Below are positions 45,662 to 53,754 of a DNA stretch of 64,000 nucleotides, piece after piece. Below the pieces are notes generated by a model. The model was not told the origin of the DNA. It worked only from the letters and a program-made list of their open reading frames with translations, and searched no databases. The position numbers and the translations under genes are program-made. Positions within the stretch are counted from its first letter, which is position 1, and every line of letters starts with the position of its first letter. The stretch lies in IMG/VR virus record IMGVR_UViG_3300027299_000001, positions 124,001 to 188,000 of that record, one strand, 5' to 3'. The DNA comes from a virus.

Positions 45662-45668
45662 ATAAATA
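45662..45668 (+). promoter_or_regulatory. Late promoter ATAAATA
   Basis: 9 nt before the ATG at 45678, in the 25-bp gap between divergent genes. Confidence 0.5.
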
Positions 45669-45677
45669 TATTCGAGC

Positions 45678-46928
45678 ATGAAATTTTCAACAGATAAAAG
45701 CACCGCACCTAAAAAATTGTCAGACACAGAAGAAAAGCAATTTTGGAGAGCAAAAAAGAAAATTGCATTTAAGCATAAAAAAACTGCAAATAAAACCAAC
45801 AACACCGGATGGGTTAAAATGCTAGGCAAGCGAATTAATAAGTACGACGCAAAGATTGGTAATTTATCAGAGCATAATAGCTTTATTGGGTATTTGTTAG
45901 AAGCAGACGACAATGCAGAAATTGTCCTACCACAACAAGACAACCCAAAAGTACAACTTACACAATGGCCTGACAAAATGCTTAGAGTCATTGAACGTAT
46001 GAAAACCATCAATGATGGTAGATCCGTTGATCCATATAACACAAAAGAATATATTAAAAAATTTAATAAATTCAGTGTCAAAACAGGAACTGAAATTGGA
46101 AATGGTGCAATCTATGTTGCCGTTTATTTGGATTCGCAACAAGCGTCACCCAAATTAAATGCAGGATCCACATACGATGACATTGAACAATTTCTTATCA
46201 ATCACATCGAGGCGAATGGCGCGGATGTATATTTTGATAATACAAAAATAGAAGTCAAAGATGGCGAGACACTCTTTCGAGTAGGCGGCAGCAGCAAATC
46301 AATCGCAAAGGCTGTAACCTTAGTGGCGCCGATTAATACTCTACTTGATAGCTTTAAAACCAAATATTTGGAATACTTTGAAAACCTTGGCGACCAAGAT
46401 GCGATAAAAGAATTCAACGCCAAATATGCCGTCTACTTTGAACCCGACGTTTCGTGGGGTATAAAAAAGTATGAGTTCTTTACTGCGGATGGCACTAAGC
46501 GCAAAGACACATTCGCCACCCTCAAAAAATATATTGATGGTAAAATAAATGCATCAAGTGGCGATGCATTTGATCGCAAAGGATTTACATCAAGCATGTT
46601 TGATGCGTTATCTGCAATTGAGCAAAACGCAGACATTACATCCAGAGGACAATACATAAAGGCGCTCAATGATATAATCAGAGACTCTAAATCTATAGCA
46701 TCTTTTACGGACGCATACAAAGATCTTTATACTGATATTGTATCCAAATCAAACGAAATCCATAATGCGTTGCAAACCCTTGCAACCTCTATAATGGGAA
46801 GCTCTGATCAGATCTACTTTACAAAGAAACAAGGATTTGTACTGGCTGATGTAACCAACGTATCGAATGCAATTAAAGTTACATCAATATCGTCTGGCCG
46901 TGCAAATGCGAAATTGAATATTGATTAA
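45678..46928 (+). CDS. Putative internal/core protein with basic propeptide
   Basis: 416 residues, function not recognised. The first 70 residues are strongly basic (FWRAKKKIAFKHKKTANKT) and are followed by SFIGYLLE then ADD, a possible gp21 site at residues 73-75. The remainder is alpha/beta with several FxxKY segments. The late promoter supports a virion protein. The C-terminus ends convergently with the next minus-strand gene, without a gap. Confidence 0.75.
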   Translation: MKFSTDKSTAPKKLSDTEEKQFWRAKKKIAFKHKKTANKTNNTGWVKMLGKRINKYDAKIGNLSEHNSFIGYLLEADDNAEIVLPQQDNPKVQLTQWPDKMLRVIERMKTINDGRSVDPYNTKEYIKKFNKFSVKTGTEIGNGAIYVAVYLDSQQASPKLNAGSTYDDIEQFLINHIEANGADVYFDNTKIEVKDGETLFRVGGSSKSIAKAVTLVAPINTLLDSFKTKYLEYFENLGDQDAIKEFNAKYAVYFEPDVSWGIKKYEFFTADGTKRKDTFATLKKYIDGKINASSGDAFDRKGFTSSMFDALSAIEQNADITSRGQYIKALNDIIRDSKSIASFTDAYKDLYTDIVSKSNEIHNALQTLATSIMGSSDQIYFTKKQGFVLADVTNVSNAIKVTSISSGRANAKLNID

Positions 46929-47333
46929 TTATTCCCAGCTTATTCTCTTTTTTGATTTTTTAGATCTTTCGCCCTTGGCTGTACATTGAGAAAGAGTTGG
47001 GCGGCATGCTGGATAGCCCTTACGCTTTTCTCCTTCTTGTCTGCCGCAAGGGACCAGCTTGCCTTTTTTACTTTTCTTGCAATCTATCCATCCTTTGCCG
47101 TGATTCCTATTAAACCACGTATTCAAGGTATCCTCATGGAGAATTTTATCGTTGTTTGGGGCACACGATTCTTTTTTTGAATCACCCCAATTGCTTGCAC
47201 CCATTTTGCGACATCTAACAATCGCACCAGACGCATACGCAGAAGGAAATACTTTATATCTTCGTTTGACTTTATAATAGCATTTATCTTTTGCTTCTAT
47301 CAAACGCAAAAATTCAGTTAATTTAGTCGCCAT
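46929..47333 (-). CDS. Basic Cys-rich phage protein, possible packaged protein
   Basis: 134 residues, very rich in Lys, Arg and Cys. N-terminus TKLTEFLRLIE then A fits a capsid-targeting leader. The C-terminal half GWIDCKKSKKGKLVPCGRQEGEKRKGYPACRPTLSQC is a recurrent phage and phycodnavirus motif with regularly spaced cysteines, probably a small metal-binding, DNA-associated domain. Its start overlaps the stop of the upstream gene by one base. Confidence 0.78.
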   Translation of the reverse strand: MATKLTEFLRLIEAKDKCYYKVKRRYKVFPSAYASGAIVRCRKMGASNWGDSKKESCAPNNDKILHEDTLNTWFNRNHGKGWIDCKKSKKGKLVPCGRQEGEKRKGYPACRPTLSQCTAKGERSKKSKKRISWE

Positions 47334-47599
47334 TATATATCGCCTTTGATGACATCAACCATATCACGGGTTTTTAAAAACGAACTAACAGATTCGACAT
47401 AGTCTTCTGCAATTGTAATCTTTGACTGCACCCATGCAGGCAGTTCTGTTGGTGATTGAATTACTTCTAAAATTTCACCGATTCGTTCCGCCATATTTAG
47501 TAAACTTGAAATGGCCATTTCGGTCTCACCGTCGAAATGATGATCACCCTTATGTTCAATTGGTGATTTGAGATACTTTTGAAAAATGTCACAGTGCAT
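47333..47599 (-). CDS. Small conserved phage protein (ELPAWVQSKI)
   Basis: 88 residues, helical: MAISSLLNMAERIGEILEVIQ, then TELPAWVQSKITIAEDYVESVSSFL, a motif shared by small proteins of many T4-like phages. Function unknown. A late box ATAAATA lies 5 nt before the ATG. Confidence 0.78.
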   Translation of the reverse strand: MHCDIFQKYLKSPIEHKGDHHFDGETEMAISSLLNMAERIGEILEVIQSPTELPAWVQSKITIAEDYVESVSSFLKTRDMVDVIKGDI

Positions 47600-47604
47600 A
47601 ATGT

Positions 47605-47611
47605 TATTTAT
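47605..47611 (-). promoter_or_regulatory. Late promoter ATAAATA (minus strand)
   Basis: Box 5 nt before the ATG at 47599, driving the two minus-strand genes down to 46929. Confidence 0.55.
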
Positions 47612-47625
47612 GCCAACATATGCGA

Positions 47626-48306
47626 CTACTTCTTAGACTTGAGCAAAAGATACGCCTCGTATCTTAAATATTGAATTGGGATATTCCTCCATCTTTCAGT
47701 TTCTGTGTTTAGATAGTTAATCGCCAATGCTCTTAGTTTCTTTCCAGTCATCTGGCTATACATAAATGCATATAGAGACAGCTGTAATGCATAGTTGTTG
47801 AATTCACATGATTGCAGATGATCAACAGGCTTCAGTAGATATTCATTGTATTTAGAAAGATATCTGAACTGTTTATTGGTCTTGAAGTCCATGATACTAA
47901 ACTCAGACCCGTGATCGACTATTACGTCAGCCATGCCAGCAACTTTAAACTCGTGGTTGTATACGATCTTTTCTGCATATATAACATTCGCATCGCCTAG
48001 TAAATTTAAATTGTGTGTGAATGAGCTGTAGAGGTTCGAATTGCCTGGTGTTTCTTTATACTCTATAATAAAGTCTTCCATGATCTTATGATAATTCTTT
48101 CCTCGATGGCAGCTAAAGTCCTTAATTTCATCCCATTTATCCATGACTTCTTCCGCAGTGGTGCCGTAATCTTTTGCTTTTTTTGCAGCCCAATACTTTG
48201 TATCAAAAGGTTTTTTGAACTGCGATAAAACAGCAGAAACACTAGTATATTCTTCGCCAGTCTCAGTATTGATATATTTGTGTGTTTCTTCTATGAGTTT
48301 TATCAT
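47626..48306 (-). CDS. PD-(D/E)XK nuclease (RecB/Cas4-like)
   Basis: 226 residues from the ATG at 48306. Catalytic layout: AEKIVYN (E112), GMADVIV (D127), SIMDFKTNK (D140 and K142) and the QxxxY-type segment ALQLSLYAFM. The N-terminus FDTKYWAAKKAKDYGTTAEEVMDKW is the usual helical lead-in. Such enzymes are single-strand or end-processing DNases in phage recombination and repair. An early-type promoter is possible upstream (TTGAAT, 17 nt, TATTTT). Confidence 0.85.
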   Translation of the reverse strand: MIKLIEETHKYINTETGEEYTSVSAVLSQFKKPFDTKYWAAKKAKDYGTTAEEVMDKWDEIKDFSCHRGKNYHKIMEDFIIEYKETPGNSNLYSSFTHNLNLLGDANVIYAEKIVYNHEFKVAGMADVIVDHGSEFSIMDFKTNKQFRYLSKYNEYLLKPVDHLQSCEFNNYALQLSLYAFMYSQMTGKKLRALAINYLNTETERWRNIPIQYLRYEAYLLLKSKK

Positions 48307-48367
48307 AGCAATAAAATATAATAGGTTATCTGCAAATTCAATGACTGATTTCGAATAATTATATTTT

Positions 48368-48562
48368 ATGCGATATAAAGATGTAGATCTGATTTGGGAA
48401 GCATATGCAAAGAAAGCAGACATCGACCCTAAGCAATTAAAAATGGGGATTAAGGTCGAAATGGAGCACACAGATGATCCTAAAACTGCCGAGAAGATTG
48501 CGCTTGATCATCTAGGAGAGGATCCTTTATATTATACAAAACTCAAAAAAGCAAATTTATGA
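48368..48562 (+). CDS. Small DUF5661-like protein
   Basis: 64 residues. MGIKVEMEHTDDPKTAEKIALDHLGEDPLYYTKLKK is the pattern of a small phage family I know as DUF5661-like. Leader RYKDVDLIWEAYAKK resembles those of 45317 and 50249. Overlaps the next gene by 4 bp (ATGA). Confidence 0.8.
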   Translation: MRYKDVDLIWEAYAKKADIDPKQLKMGIKVEMEHTDDPKTAEKIALDHLGEDPLYYTKLKKANL

Positions 48563-49038
48563 ACGCAGTAGCAAGACTTATTGGTTGGATCCGCGAAGAA
48601 ACGGAACAAAATGTTAAAATCACTCTCGACAAGACATCCGCACGAAAGCTAATGGATGGTTTAGAATCCGCCATTACTCCGTGCCCAGATCCTACACAAG
48701 ACATTCAATTGAATTTAGAAAATCGCCAAAAAGCAATTGACGAATATATGTATGGGCCAGCCGATCCGAATAATCCGGGAGACTATTGGGATTCATTAGC
48801 TTTGGTGTGGAGAGAAGATGACGTCAATGCAGTCAAAGGAATGGTTTGTGGTAATTGCGCTGCATTCAATGTAACAAAAAGAATGAAAGCCTGCATAAAA
48901 ACAGGCTTTCAAGATAAGGGAGAAGATGATTGGGATACCGTAGATGCTGGCGAACTTGGTTACTGCCAATTTTTGAATTTCAAATGTGCAGCTAAAAGAA
49001 CATGCAAGTCTTGGGTTACTGGCGGACCAATCAAGTGA
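48559..49038 (+). CDS. Cys-rich conserved phage protein
   Basis: 159 residues. C-terminal half has MVCGNCAAF, MKACIKTGF, ELGYCQFLNFKCAAKRTCKSWVTGGPI, six conserved cysteines arranged like a small iron-sulfur (HiPIP-like) or zinc domain known from many phages. Function unknown. A 10-bp hairpin (48884-48911) lies in the coding sequence just before the last cysteines. Confidence 0.8.
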   Translation: MNAVARLIGWIREETEQNVKITLDKTSARKLMDGLESAITPCPDPTQDIQLNLENRQKAIDEYMYGPADPNNPGDYWDSLALVWREDDVNAVKGMVCGNCAAFNVTKRMKACIKTGFQDKGEDDWDTVDAGELGYCQFLNFKCAAKRTCKSWVTGGPIK

Positions 49039-49040
49039 CG

Positions 49041-49967
49041 TTATTTCAAGTATCGGAGATAACCAGCCACATACTGATAGCTTTCATTTACAGTCCTCAT
49101 CCGTGAAAGAATAGCGTCGATTCTGGCCTTCTGTGCTGGTATAATTTGCGCTGCTTTTACCTTTTCGTATTCATCAGAATCTGGGAAATAAAAGCGGTCA
49201 CGCCATTTGGTCATGCCAATATTTCTGCCGTCGCCAGTTACATCGTAGCCGGATTGTTTAATGAATGACACAACATACGGAACATATTTTGCGACGGGTG
49301 CCGCGTTCTGTTTTCCTTTGATTTGATTTATCTCGTCACCGTCAATCTCAAGCGTAACGTGTGGTTTGTTATTTTGATCCCATAGACTGATTATATTCTC
49401 AGGATCATATCCAGCAGCACAGTGCCCCATTGTTTCGCCTTCATATTTACACATTTTTTTGGATAGCGATTGGACCCATTTGTATGGAGGCATTTCTTTT
49501 ACCACCTCATAATCTTCGCCTTCTACAAGATCAAAATTCGATGATACTTTGGCAGAAGACATTGAGTCATCCCATGCAGGGACTTCGACCATATAAACAT
49601 CTTTTGGCGTCTTTTTGAATAGATCCTTTAAATATTGATCATCTTTGGTTTTGAAATAATCAGCGACGTGATTCAAAAAAGAAATGCGTTCATCTGTATA
49701 TGTGACGTCAAAACTATTAGCTGACCAATCAGGATCTCCTTCTTTTGGTGTATGTTTTTGTATAAGGCGCATGCGGGCATTCTCATTATCGTTTTGGCTA
49801 TCTTGGAAATATCTTTTCTCCGCCTTGATAAACCAATCAATAATTCTCTTGTCTGATATTTTTTTATCTTGTGTGATTTGGTTAACAACATCCACTATAG
49901 GATCTGTCGAGTATAGATTCGCCTCGCCCAACATAAAACTACGAAATATTTTGTCAAATTTATTCAT
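49041..49967 (-). CDS. PcfJ-like domain protein with capsid-targeting leader
   Basis: 308 residues from the ATG at 49967. The leader MNKFDKIFRSFMLGE then A fits a gp21 LxE site. Residues 180-240 contain the PcfJ-type pattern: KKMCKYEGETMGHCAAGY, ISLWDQNNKPHVTLEIDGDEINQIKGKQNAAP. PcfJ-like proteins occur on conjugative plasmids and phages, role uncertain. Late box ATAAATA at 49976-49982, 8 nt upstream. Confidence 0.78.
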   Translation of the reverse strand: MNKFDKIFRSFMLGEANLYSTDPIVDVVNQITQDKKISDKRIIDWFIKAEKRYFQDSQNDNENARMRLIQKHTPKEGDPDWSANSFDVTYTDERISFLNHVADYFKTKDDQYLKDLFKKTPKDVYMVEVPAWDDSMSSAKVSSNFDLVEGEDYEVVKEMPPYKWVQSLSKKMCKYEGETMGHCAAGYDPENIISLWDQNNKPHVTLEIDGDEINQIKGKQNAAPVAKYVPYVVSFIKQSGYDVTGDGRNIGMTKWRDRFYFPDSDEYEKVKAAQIIPAQKARIDAILSRMRTVNESYQYVAGYLRYLK

Positions 49968-49975
49968 ATTTAAAA

Positions 49976-49982
49976 TATTTAT
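49976..49982 (-). promoter_or_regulatory. Late promoter ATAAATA (minus strand)
   Basis: Box 8 nt before the ATG at 49967, in an A/T-only stretch. Confidence 0.5.
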
Positions 49983-50003
49983 TTTTATCACCTTTGATAA
50001 GTC

Positions 50004-50249
50004 TTATCTCTTAATAGATTTCCACATTGCAGCCGCTGCAATTTTTTTGCCCTTTTCGCCACCACCTGCAGCCTTAGCCATCTTCTCAAAGCCAGGACCT
50101 TTTTTACCAATATCCTCACCAGCCTTTGCTTTTTTGACTACATTAGACTTTTGTTTCTGGGTTAACCCCGCTGATGGTTTAGATTTTTTGGCCTCGGTGA
50201 TGCATTCGAGATATGCGTTATAGATGGAATCATTTTCTCTGTATTTCAT
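50004..50249 (-). CDS. Small basic core-type protein
   Basis: 81 residues, rich in Lys, Ala and Gly. Leader MKYRENDSIYNAYLECITE then A offers an ITE cleavage site; the rest (KKSKPSAGLTQKQKSNVVKKAKAGEDIGKKGPGF) looks like a DNA-binding internal protein. A GTAAGTATA late-type box lies just upstream of the ATG. Confidence 0.78.
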   Translation of the reverse strand: MKYRENDSIYNAYLECITEAKKSKPSAGLTQKQKSNVVKKAKAGEDIGKKGPGFEKMAKAAGGGEKGKKIAAAAMWKSIKR

Positions 50250-50291
50250 AAAATATACTTACATAAAAGAAAAAACATTAATCAATGCAAA

Positions 50292-50777
50292 TCATGCGAA
50301 TATCCTTCCTTTCACATCACATACTGCCCTTACTTGTTCTTCAGTGAAATTAACAGTGTTATTACTGCAATAGAAATCACGACCTACTTCCTTTGGCGCC
50401 CCTTCCAAAGATGTGAGAGAGTTGTTGGAGCAATAGAAATCGCCTCCTACTTTCTCTGGAGCACCTTTCAGGGATGTGAGGGAGTTGTAGTGGCAATAGA
50501 AATCACTTCCTACTTTCTCTGGTGCTCCTTCCAAGGAAGTCAGAGAGTTGTTGTGGCAAAGGAAATCACGACCTACTTTCTCTGGTGCTCCTTTCAGGGA
50601 AGTCAGAGAGTTGTAGTAGCAAAGGAAACTTCCACCTACTTTCTCCGGTGCACCTTCTAAGGATGTGAGGGAGTTGTCGATGCAACGGAAGTTTCCTTCT
50701 ACTGTCACATCAGAAAAAACATCTGGAATCTTTTCAAATCCTAAACCGGATATATTTATTTCGTCTATTATTTTCAT
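50292..50777 (-). CDS. LRR-like repeat protein 5 of array (5 repeats)
   Basis: 161 residues: constant N-terminus MKIIDEINISGLGFEKIPD, five 21-residue repeats with core LTSLEGAPEKVGG.F.C..N, and constant C-terminus FTEEQVRAVCDVKGR. Repeats of this type fold as a leucine-rich solenoid; each contributes one Cys and one Asn. Last gene of five; overlaps the upstream gene by 4 bp. Confidence 0.85.
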   Translation of the reverse strand: MKIIDEINISGLGFEKIPDVFSDVTVEGNFRCIDNSLTSLEGAPEKVGGSFLCYYNSLTSLKGAPEKVGRDFLCHNNSLTSLEGAPEKVGSDFYCHYNSLTSLKGAPEKVGGDFYCSNNSLTSLEGAPKEVGRDFYCSNNTVNFTEEQVRAVCDVKGRIFA

Positions 50778-51445
50778 ACATTTATAGTGCCACGCACATC
50801 ACATACTGCCCTTACTTGTTCTTCAGTGAACTTGCCGGGATTTTCTCCACAATAGAAATCACCATACACTATCTTTGGTGCTCCTTCGAGCGACGTGAGT
50901 TTATTATAAGTACAAACAAAATCCCCATCTACGGTCTCAGGAGAGCCTTTCAGTGAAGTTAGATTGTTGTGATGACATGTGAAATCCCCATTTATTTCCT
51001 TTGGAGCCCCTTCTAGTGAAGTGAGTTGGTTGTTGTCGCAATGGAAACCACCTCCTACTTCCTCTGGAGCACCTTCTAAGGAAGTGAGAGAGTTGCTGCC
51101 GCAATAGAAATCACCTACTTTCTCTGGTGCGCCTTCTAAGGATGTGAGCTGATTGCTCCCACAATCAAAATAACCACTCACTTCGTCGGGGGCACCTTTT
51201 AGAGTAGTGAGTTGATTTTGCTCGCAATCGAAATGACCACCTACTTTCCTTGGCGCTCCTTCTAGAGTGATGAGAAAGTTATGATCACAAAAGAACCCAC
51301 CATCTACTCTTTTCGGCGCCCCTTCTAGAGTAGTGAGATTGTTGTGGGTGCAAAGGAAATGTTCGTATACTGTCACATCAGAAAAGATGTCCGGTATCTT
51401 TTCAAATCCTAAACCGGATATGTTTATTTCGTCTATTATTTTCAT
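50774..51445 (-). CDS. LRR-like repeat protein 4 of array (8 repeats)
   Basis: 223 residues with the same constant ends and eight repeats, the most divergent set of the array (for example LTTLEGAPKRVDGGFFC, LTSLKGSPETVDGDFVC); one repeat is a residue short. Overlaps both neighbours by 4 bp. Confidence 0.85.
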   Translation of the reverse strand: MKIIDEINISGLGFEKIPDIFSDVTVYEHFLCTHNNLTTLEGAPKRVDGGFFCDHNFLITLEGAPRKVGGHFDCEQNQLTTLKGAPDEVSGYFDCGSNQLTSLEGAPEKVGDFYCGSNSLTSLEGAPEEVGGGFHCDNNQLTSLEGAPKEINGDFTCHHNNLTSLKGSPETVDGDFVCTYNKLTSLEGAPKIVYGDFYCGENPGKFTEEQVRAVCDVRGTINV

Positions 51446-52053
51446 ACAAATATTTTACCTTTGACATCACATACTGCTCGCACTTGTTCTTCAGTGAACT
51501 TGACTGCATTGTACACACATATGAAATCACCACCTACTTCCTTTGGTGCACCTTCTAAAGAGGTGAGAGGGTTGTCGGCGCATATAAAATTTCCTCCTAC
51601 TTCCTTTGGTGCTCCTTCTAAAGAAGTGAGCTTGTTGATATAGCAATTGAAATCACCACCTACTTTCTCTGGCCCTCCTTTTAGAGTAGTGAGAGAGTTG
51701 TTGCGGCAATAGAAATCACCACCTACTTCGTTTGGCCCACCTTCTAAGGAAGCAAGAGAGTTGTTGGTACAATTGAAATTTCCACGCACTTCCTTCGGCG
51801 CTCCTTCTAAAGAGGTGAGTTTGTTGTTGTAGCAATGGAAATACCCACCCACTTTCTCTGGTGCTCCTTCTAAGGATGTGAGGGAGTTGTAGGAGCAAAT
51901 GAAATTACCACGTACTTCCTTCGGCGCTCCTTCTAAGGAGATGAGAGGGTTGCCGGTGCAATAAAAATTCCCTTCTACTATCACATCAGAAAAGACATCT
52001 GGAATCTTTTCAAATCCTAAATCGGATATGTTTATTTCGTCTATTATTTTCAT
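51442..52053 (-). CDS. LRR-like repeat protein 3 of array (7 repeats)
   Basis: 203 residues with seven repeats; N-terminus has ISDLGFEKIPDVFSD instead of ISGLGF. Repeats include GGPNEVGGDFYC and GGPEKVGGDFNC variants. Coupled to both neighbours by 4-bp overlaps. Confidence 0.85.
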   Translation of the reverse strand: MKIIDEINISDLGFEKIPDVFSDVIVEGNFYCTGNPLISLEGAPKEVRGNFICSYNSLTSLEGAPEKVGGYFHCYNNKLTSLEGAPKEVRGNFNCTNNSLASLEGGPNEVGGDFYCRNNSLTTLKGGPEKVGGDFNCYINKLTSLEGAPKEVGGNFICADNPLTSLEGAPKEVGGDFICVYNAVKFTEEQVRAVCDVKGKIFV

Positions 52054-52598
52054 ACGTATATTCGGCCTTTCACATTACACACTGCCCTTACTTGTTCTTC
52101 AGTGAACTTAACAGTGTTATTACTACAAAAGAAACTTCCCTCTACTTTCTCTGGTGCTCCTTCTAAGGAAGTGAGAGAGTTGTCGTCGCAAATGAAATCA
52201 CCACGTACTTCCTTTGGTGACCCTTCCAAGGATGTGAGAAAGTTGTCGGTGCAAAGGAAATTACCACCTACTTTCTCTGGTGCTCCTTCCAAAGATGTGA
52301 GGGAGTTGTTGTGGCAAAAGAAATCACCCTCTACTTTCTCTGGTGCTCCTTCTAAGGAAGTGAGGGAGTTGTAGGAGCAATAGAAATCACCCTCTACTTT
52401 CTCTGGTGCACCTTCTAAGGATGTGAGAGAGTTGTAGGGGCAATAGAAATTACCACCTACTTCCTTTGGCGCCCCTTCCAAGGATGTGAGAAAGTTGTCG
52501 GTGCAATCAAAATAATTTTCTACTTTCACATCAGAAAAGATATCTGGTATCTTTTCAAATCCTAAACCGGATATGTTTATTTCGTCTATTATTTTCAT
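52050..52598 (-). CDS. LRR-like repeat protein 2 of array (6 repeats)
   Basis: 182 residues with six repeats. Its N-terminal part (KVENYFDCTDNFLTSLEGAP) is identical to that of the next upstream copy, which points to recent duplication or gene conversion. Ends FTEEQVRAVCNVKGRIYV. Confidence 0.85.
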   Translation of the reverse strand: MKIIDEINISGLGFEKIPDIFSDVKVENYFDCTDNFLTSLEGAPKEVGGNFYCPYNSLTSLEGAPEKVEGDFYCSYNSLTSLEGAPEKVEGDFFCHNNSLTSLEGAPEKVGGNFLCTDNFLTSLEGSPKEVRGDFICDDNSLTSLEGAPEKVEGSFFCSNNTVKFTEEQVRAVCNVKGRIYV

Positions 52599-53332
52599 AC
52601 GAATATCCTTCCTTTCACATCACATACTGCTCGAACTTGTTCTTCAGTGAACTTAACAGTGTTATTACTGCAAAAGAAACTTCCCTCTACTTTCTCTGGT
52701 GCTCCTTCCAAAGATGTGAGAGAGTTGTTGTTACAATAGAAACTTCCACCTACTTTCTCTGGTGCCCCTTCCAAGGAAGCGAGAGAGTTGTTGTTGCAAA
52801 AGAAATCACCCTCTACTTCCTTTGGAGCCCCTTCCAAAGAAGTGAGAGAGTTGTTGTAGCAATGGAAATACCCGCCTACTTCCTTTGGTGCTCCTTCCAA
52901 AGATGTGAGAGAGTTGTTGTTGCAATAGAAACTTCCACCTACTTTCTCTGGTGCCCCTTCCAAGGAAGCGAGAGAGTTGTTGTTGCAATAGAAACTTCCA
53001 CCTACTTCCTTTGGAGCACCTTCCAAAGAAGTGAGAGAGTTGTTGTAGCAATGGAAACCACGACCTACTTTCTCTGGTGCACCTTTCAGGGAAGTCAGAG
53101 AGTTGTTGTAGCAATGGAAATAACGTCCTACTTTCTTTGGTGCACCTTCTAAGGAAGTGAGGGAGTTGTTGTGGCAAGAGAAATGACCTTCTACTTTCTC
53201 TGGCGCCCCTTCCAAGGATGTGAGAAAGTTGTCGGTGCAATCAAAATAATTTTCTACTTTCACATCAGAAAAGATGTCTGGAATCTTTTCAAATCCTAAA
53301 CCGGATATGTCTACTTCGTCTATTATTTTCAT
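52595..53332 (-). CDS. LRR-like repeat protein 1 of array (9 repeats)
   Basis: 245 residues from the ATG at 53332, where a GTAAGTATG late-type box lies about 8 nt upstream; an ORF start at 53380 is less likely. Nine repeats, several nearly identical (LASLEGAPEKVGGSFYC occurs twice). First and longest gene of the array; its promoter probably serves all five. Confidence 0.85.
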   Translation of the reverse strand: MKIIDEVDISGLGFEKIPDIFSDVKVENYFDCTDNFLTSLEGAPEKVEGHFSCHNNSLTSLEGAPKKVGRYFHCYNNSLTSLKGAPEKVGRGFHCYNNSLTSLEGAPKEVGGSFYCNNNSLASLEGAPEKVGGSFYCNNNSLTSLEGAPKEVGGYFHCYNNSLTSLEGAPKEVEGDFFCNNNSLASLEGAPEKVGGSFYCNNNSLTSLEGAPEKVEGSFFCSNNTVKFTEEQVRAVCDVKGRIFV

Positions 53333-53635
53333 AAAATACATACTTACCGCAACTTTGATCATTACATAGGCAACAGACAAGAATACCGATAGGACTTTTC
53401 ACACCTCCATCCACACCCAAGTCCAGGTGGCGTAGCATCGTGATTAAACACACATATTTCGCTTATAATAAAGTCTCATGCTTAATCTATATAGATTTCT
53501 GTATTTACAAAGGAACGTATATAACTAAGAGTATGAAGCTTAATATATAGTCTATGCTTCTATTAAGGAAAGCTTACATAGGCATAGTCATAAGGTATAT
53601 CCCGGTTGGGTGGGCATAAGCTTCAAGCGTTTGCA

Positions 53636-53685
53636 TCGAGCAGTGCATCGGGCTAAGGAATCGAGCAGTGCATCGGGCTAAGGAA
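53636..53685. repeat. Two tandem 25-bp repeats
   Basis: Perfect direct repeats, units 53636-53660 and 53661-53685, each containing GCAGTGCATCGGGCTAAGGA. Confidence 0.9.
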
Positions 53686-53754
53686 ATGGATGCGCGCTAT
53701 ATACGGAAATTAAGGAAATGGATGCGCGCTATATACGGAAATTAAGGAAATGGA
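53686..53754. repeat. Two tandem 32-bp repeats plus partial third
   Basis: Perfect direct repeats, units 53686-53717 and 53718-53749, each containing GCGCGCTATATACGGAAATT; a third copy is cut off after ATGGA. Both repeat families end in AAGGAA. Confidence 0.9.

Larger units (their letters stand above)
50292..53332 (-). repeat. 63-nt coding repeats across five paralogous genes
   Basis: Thirty-five units of about 63 nt in five genes (5, 8, 7, 6 and 9 units in map order). Many units share long identical DNA tracts, so unequal recombination can change copy number. Confidence 0.85.

Noticed and set aside
45653-46081. 250-residue ORF upstream-extended from thioredoxin
   Set aside because: The extension is antisense to the 45678 gene; thioredoxin has its full canonical length from 45652.
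47626-48471. Longer form of the PD-(D/E)XK nuclease starting at 48471
   Set aside because: The extra residues are antisense to the gene at 48368; the domain begins naturally at the ATG at 48306.
50334-53152. Plus-strand ORFs across the LRR array (for example 52637-53152)
   Set aside because: Shadows of the 63-nt repeats on the minus strand; the minus-strand genes have constant ends, overlaps and a promoter.
50292-53332. CRISPR array
   Set aside because: The periodic 63-nt units are continuous protein-coding repeats without unique spacers, and no cas genes are present.
53333-53470. tRNA gene in the junction region
   Set aside because: GC-rich segments near 53400 do not fold into acceptor, anticodon and T arms; no GTTC-type T loop with matching stem was found.
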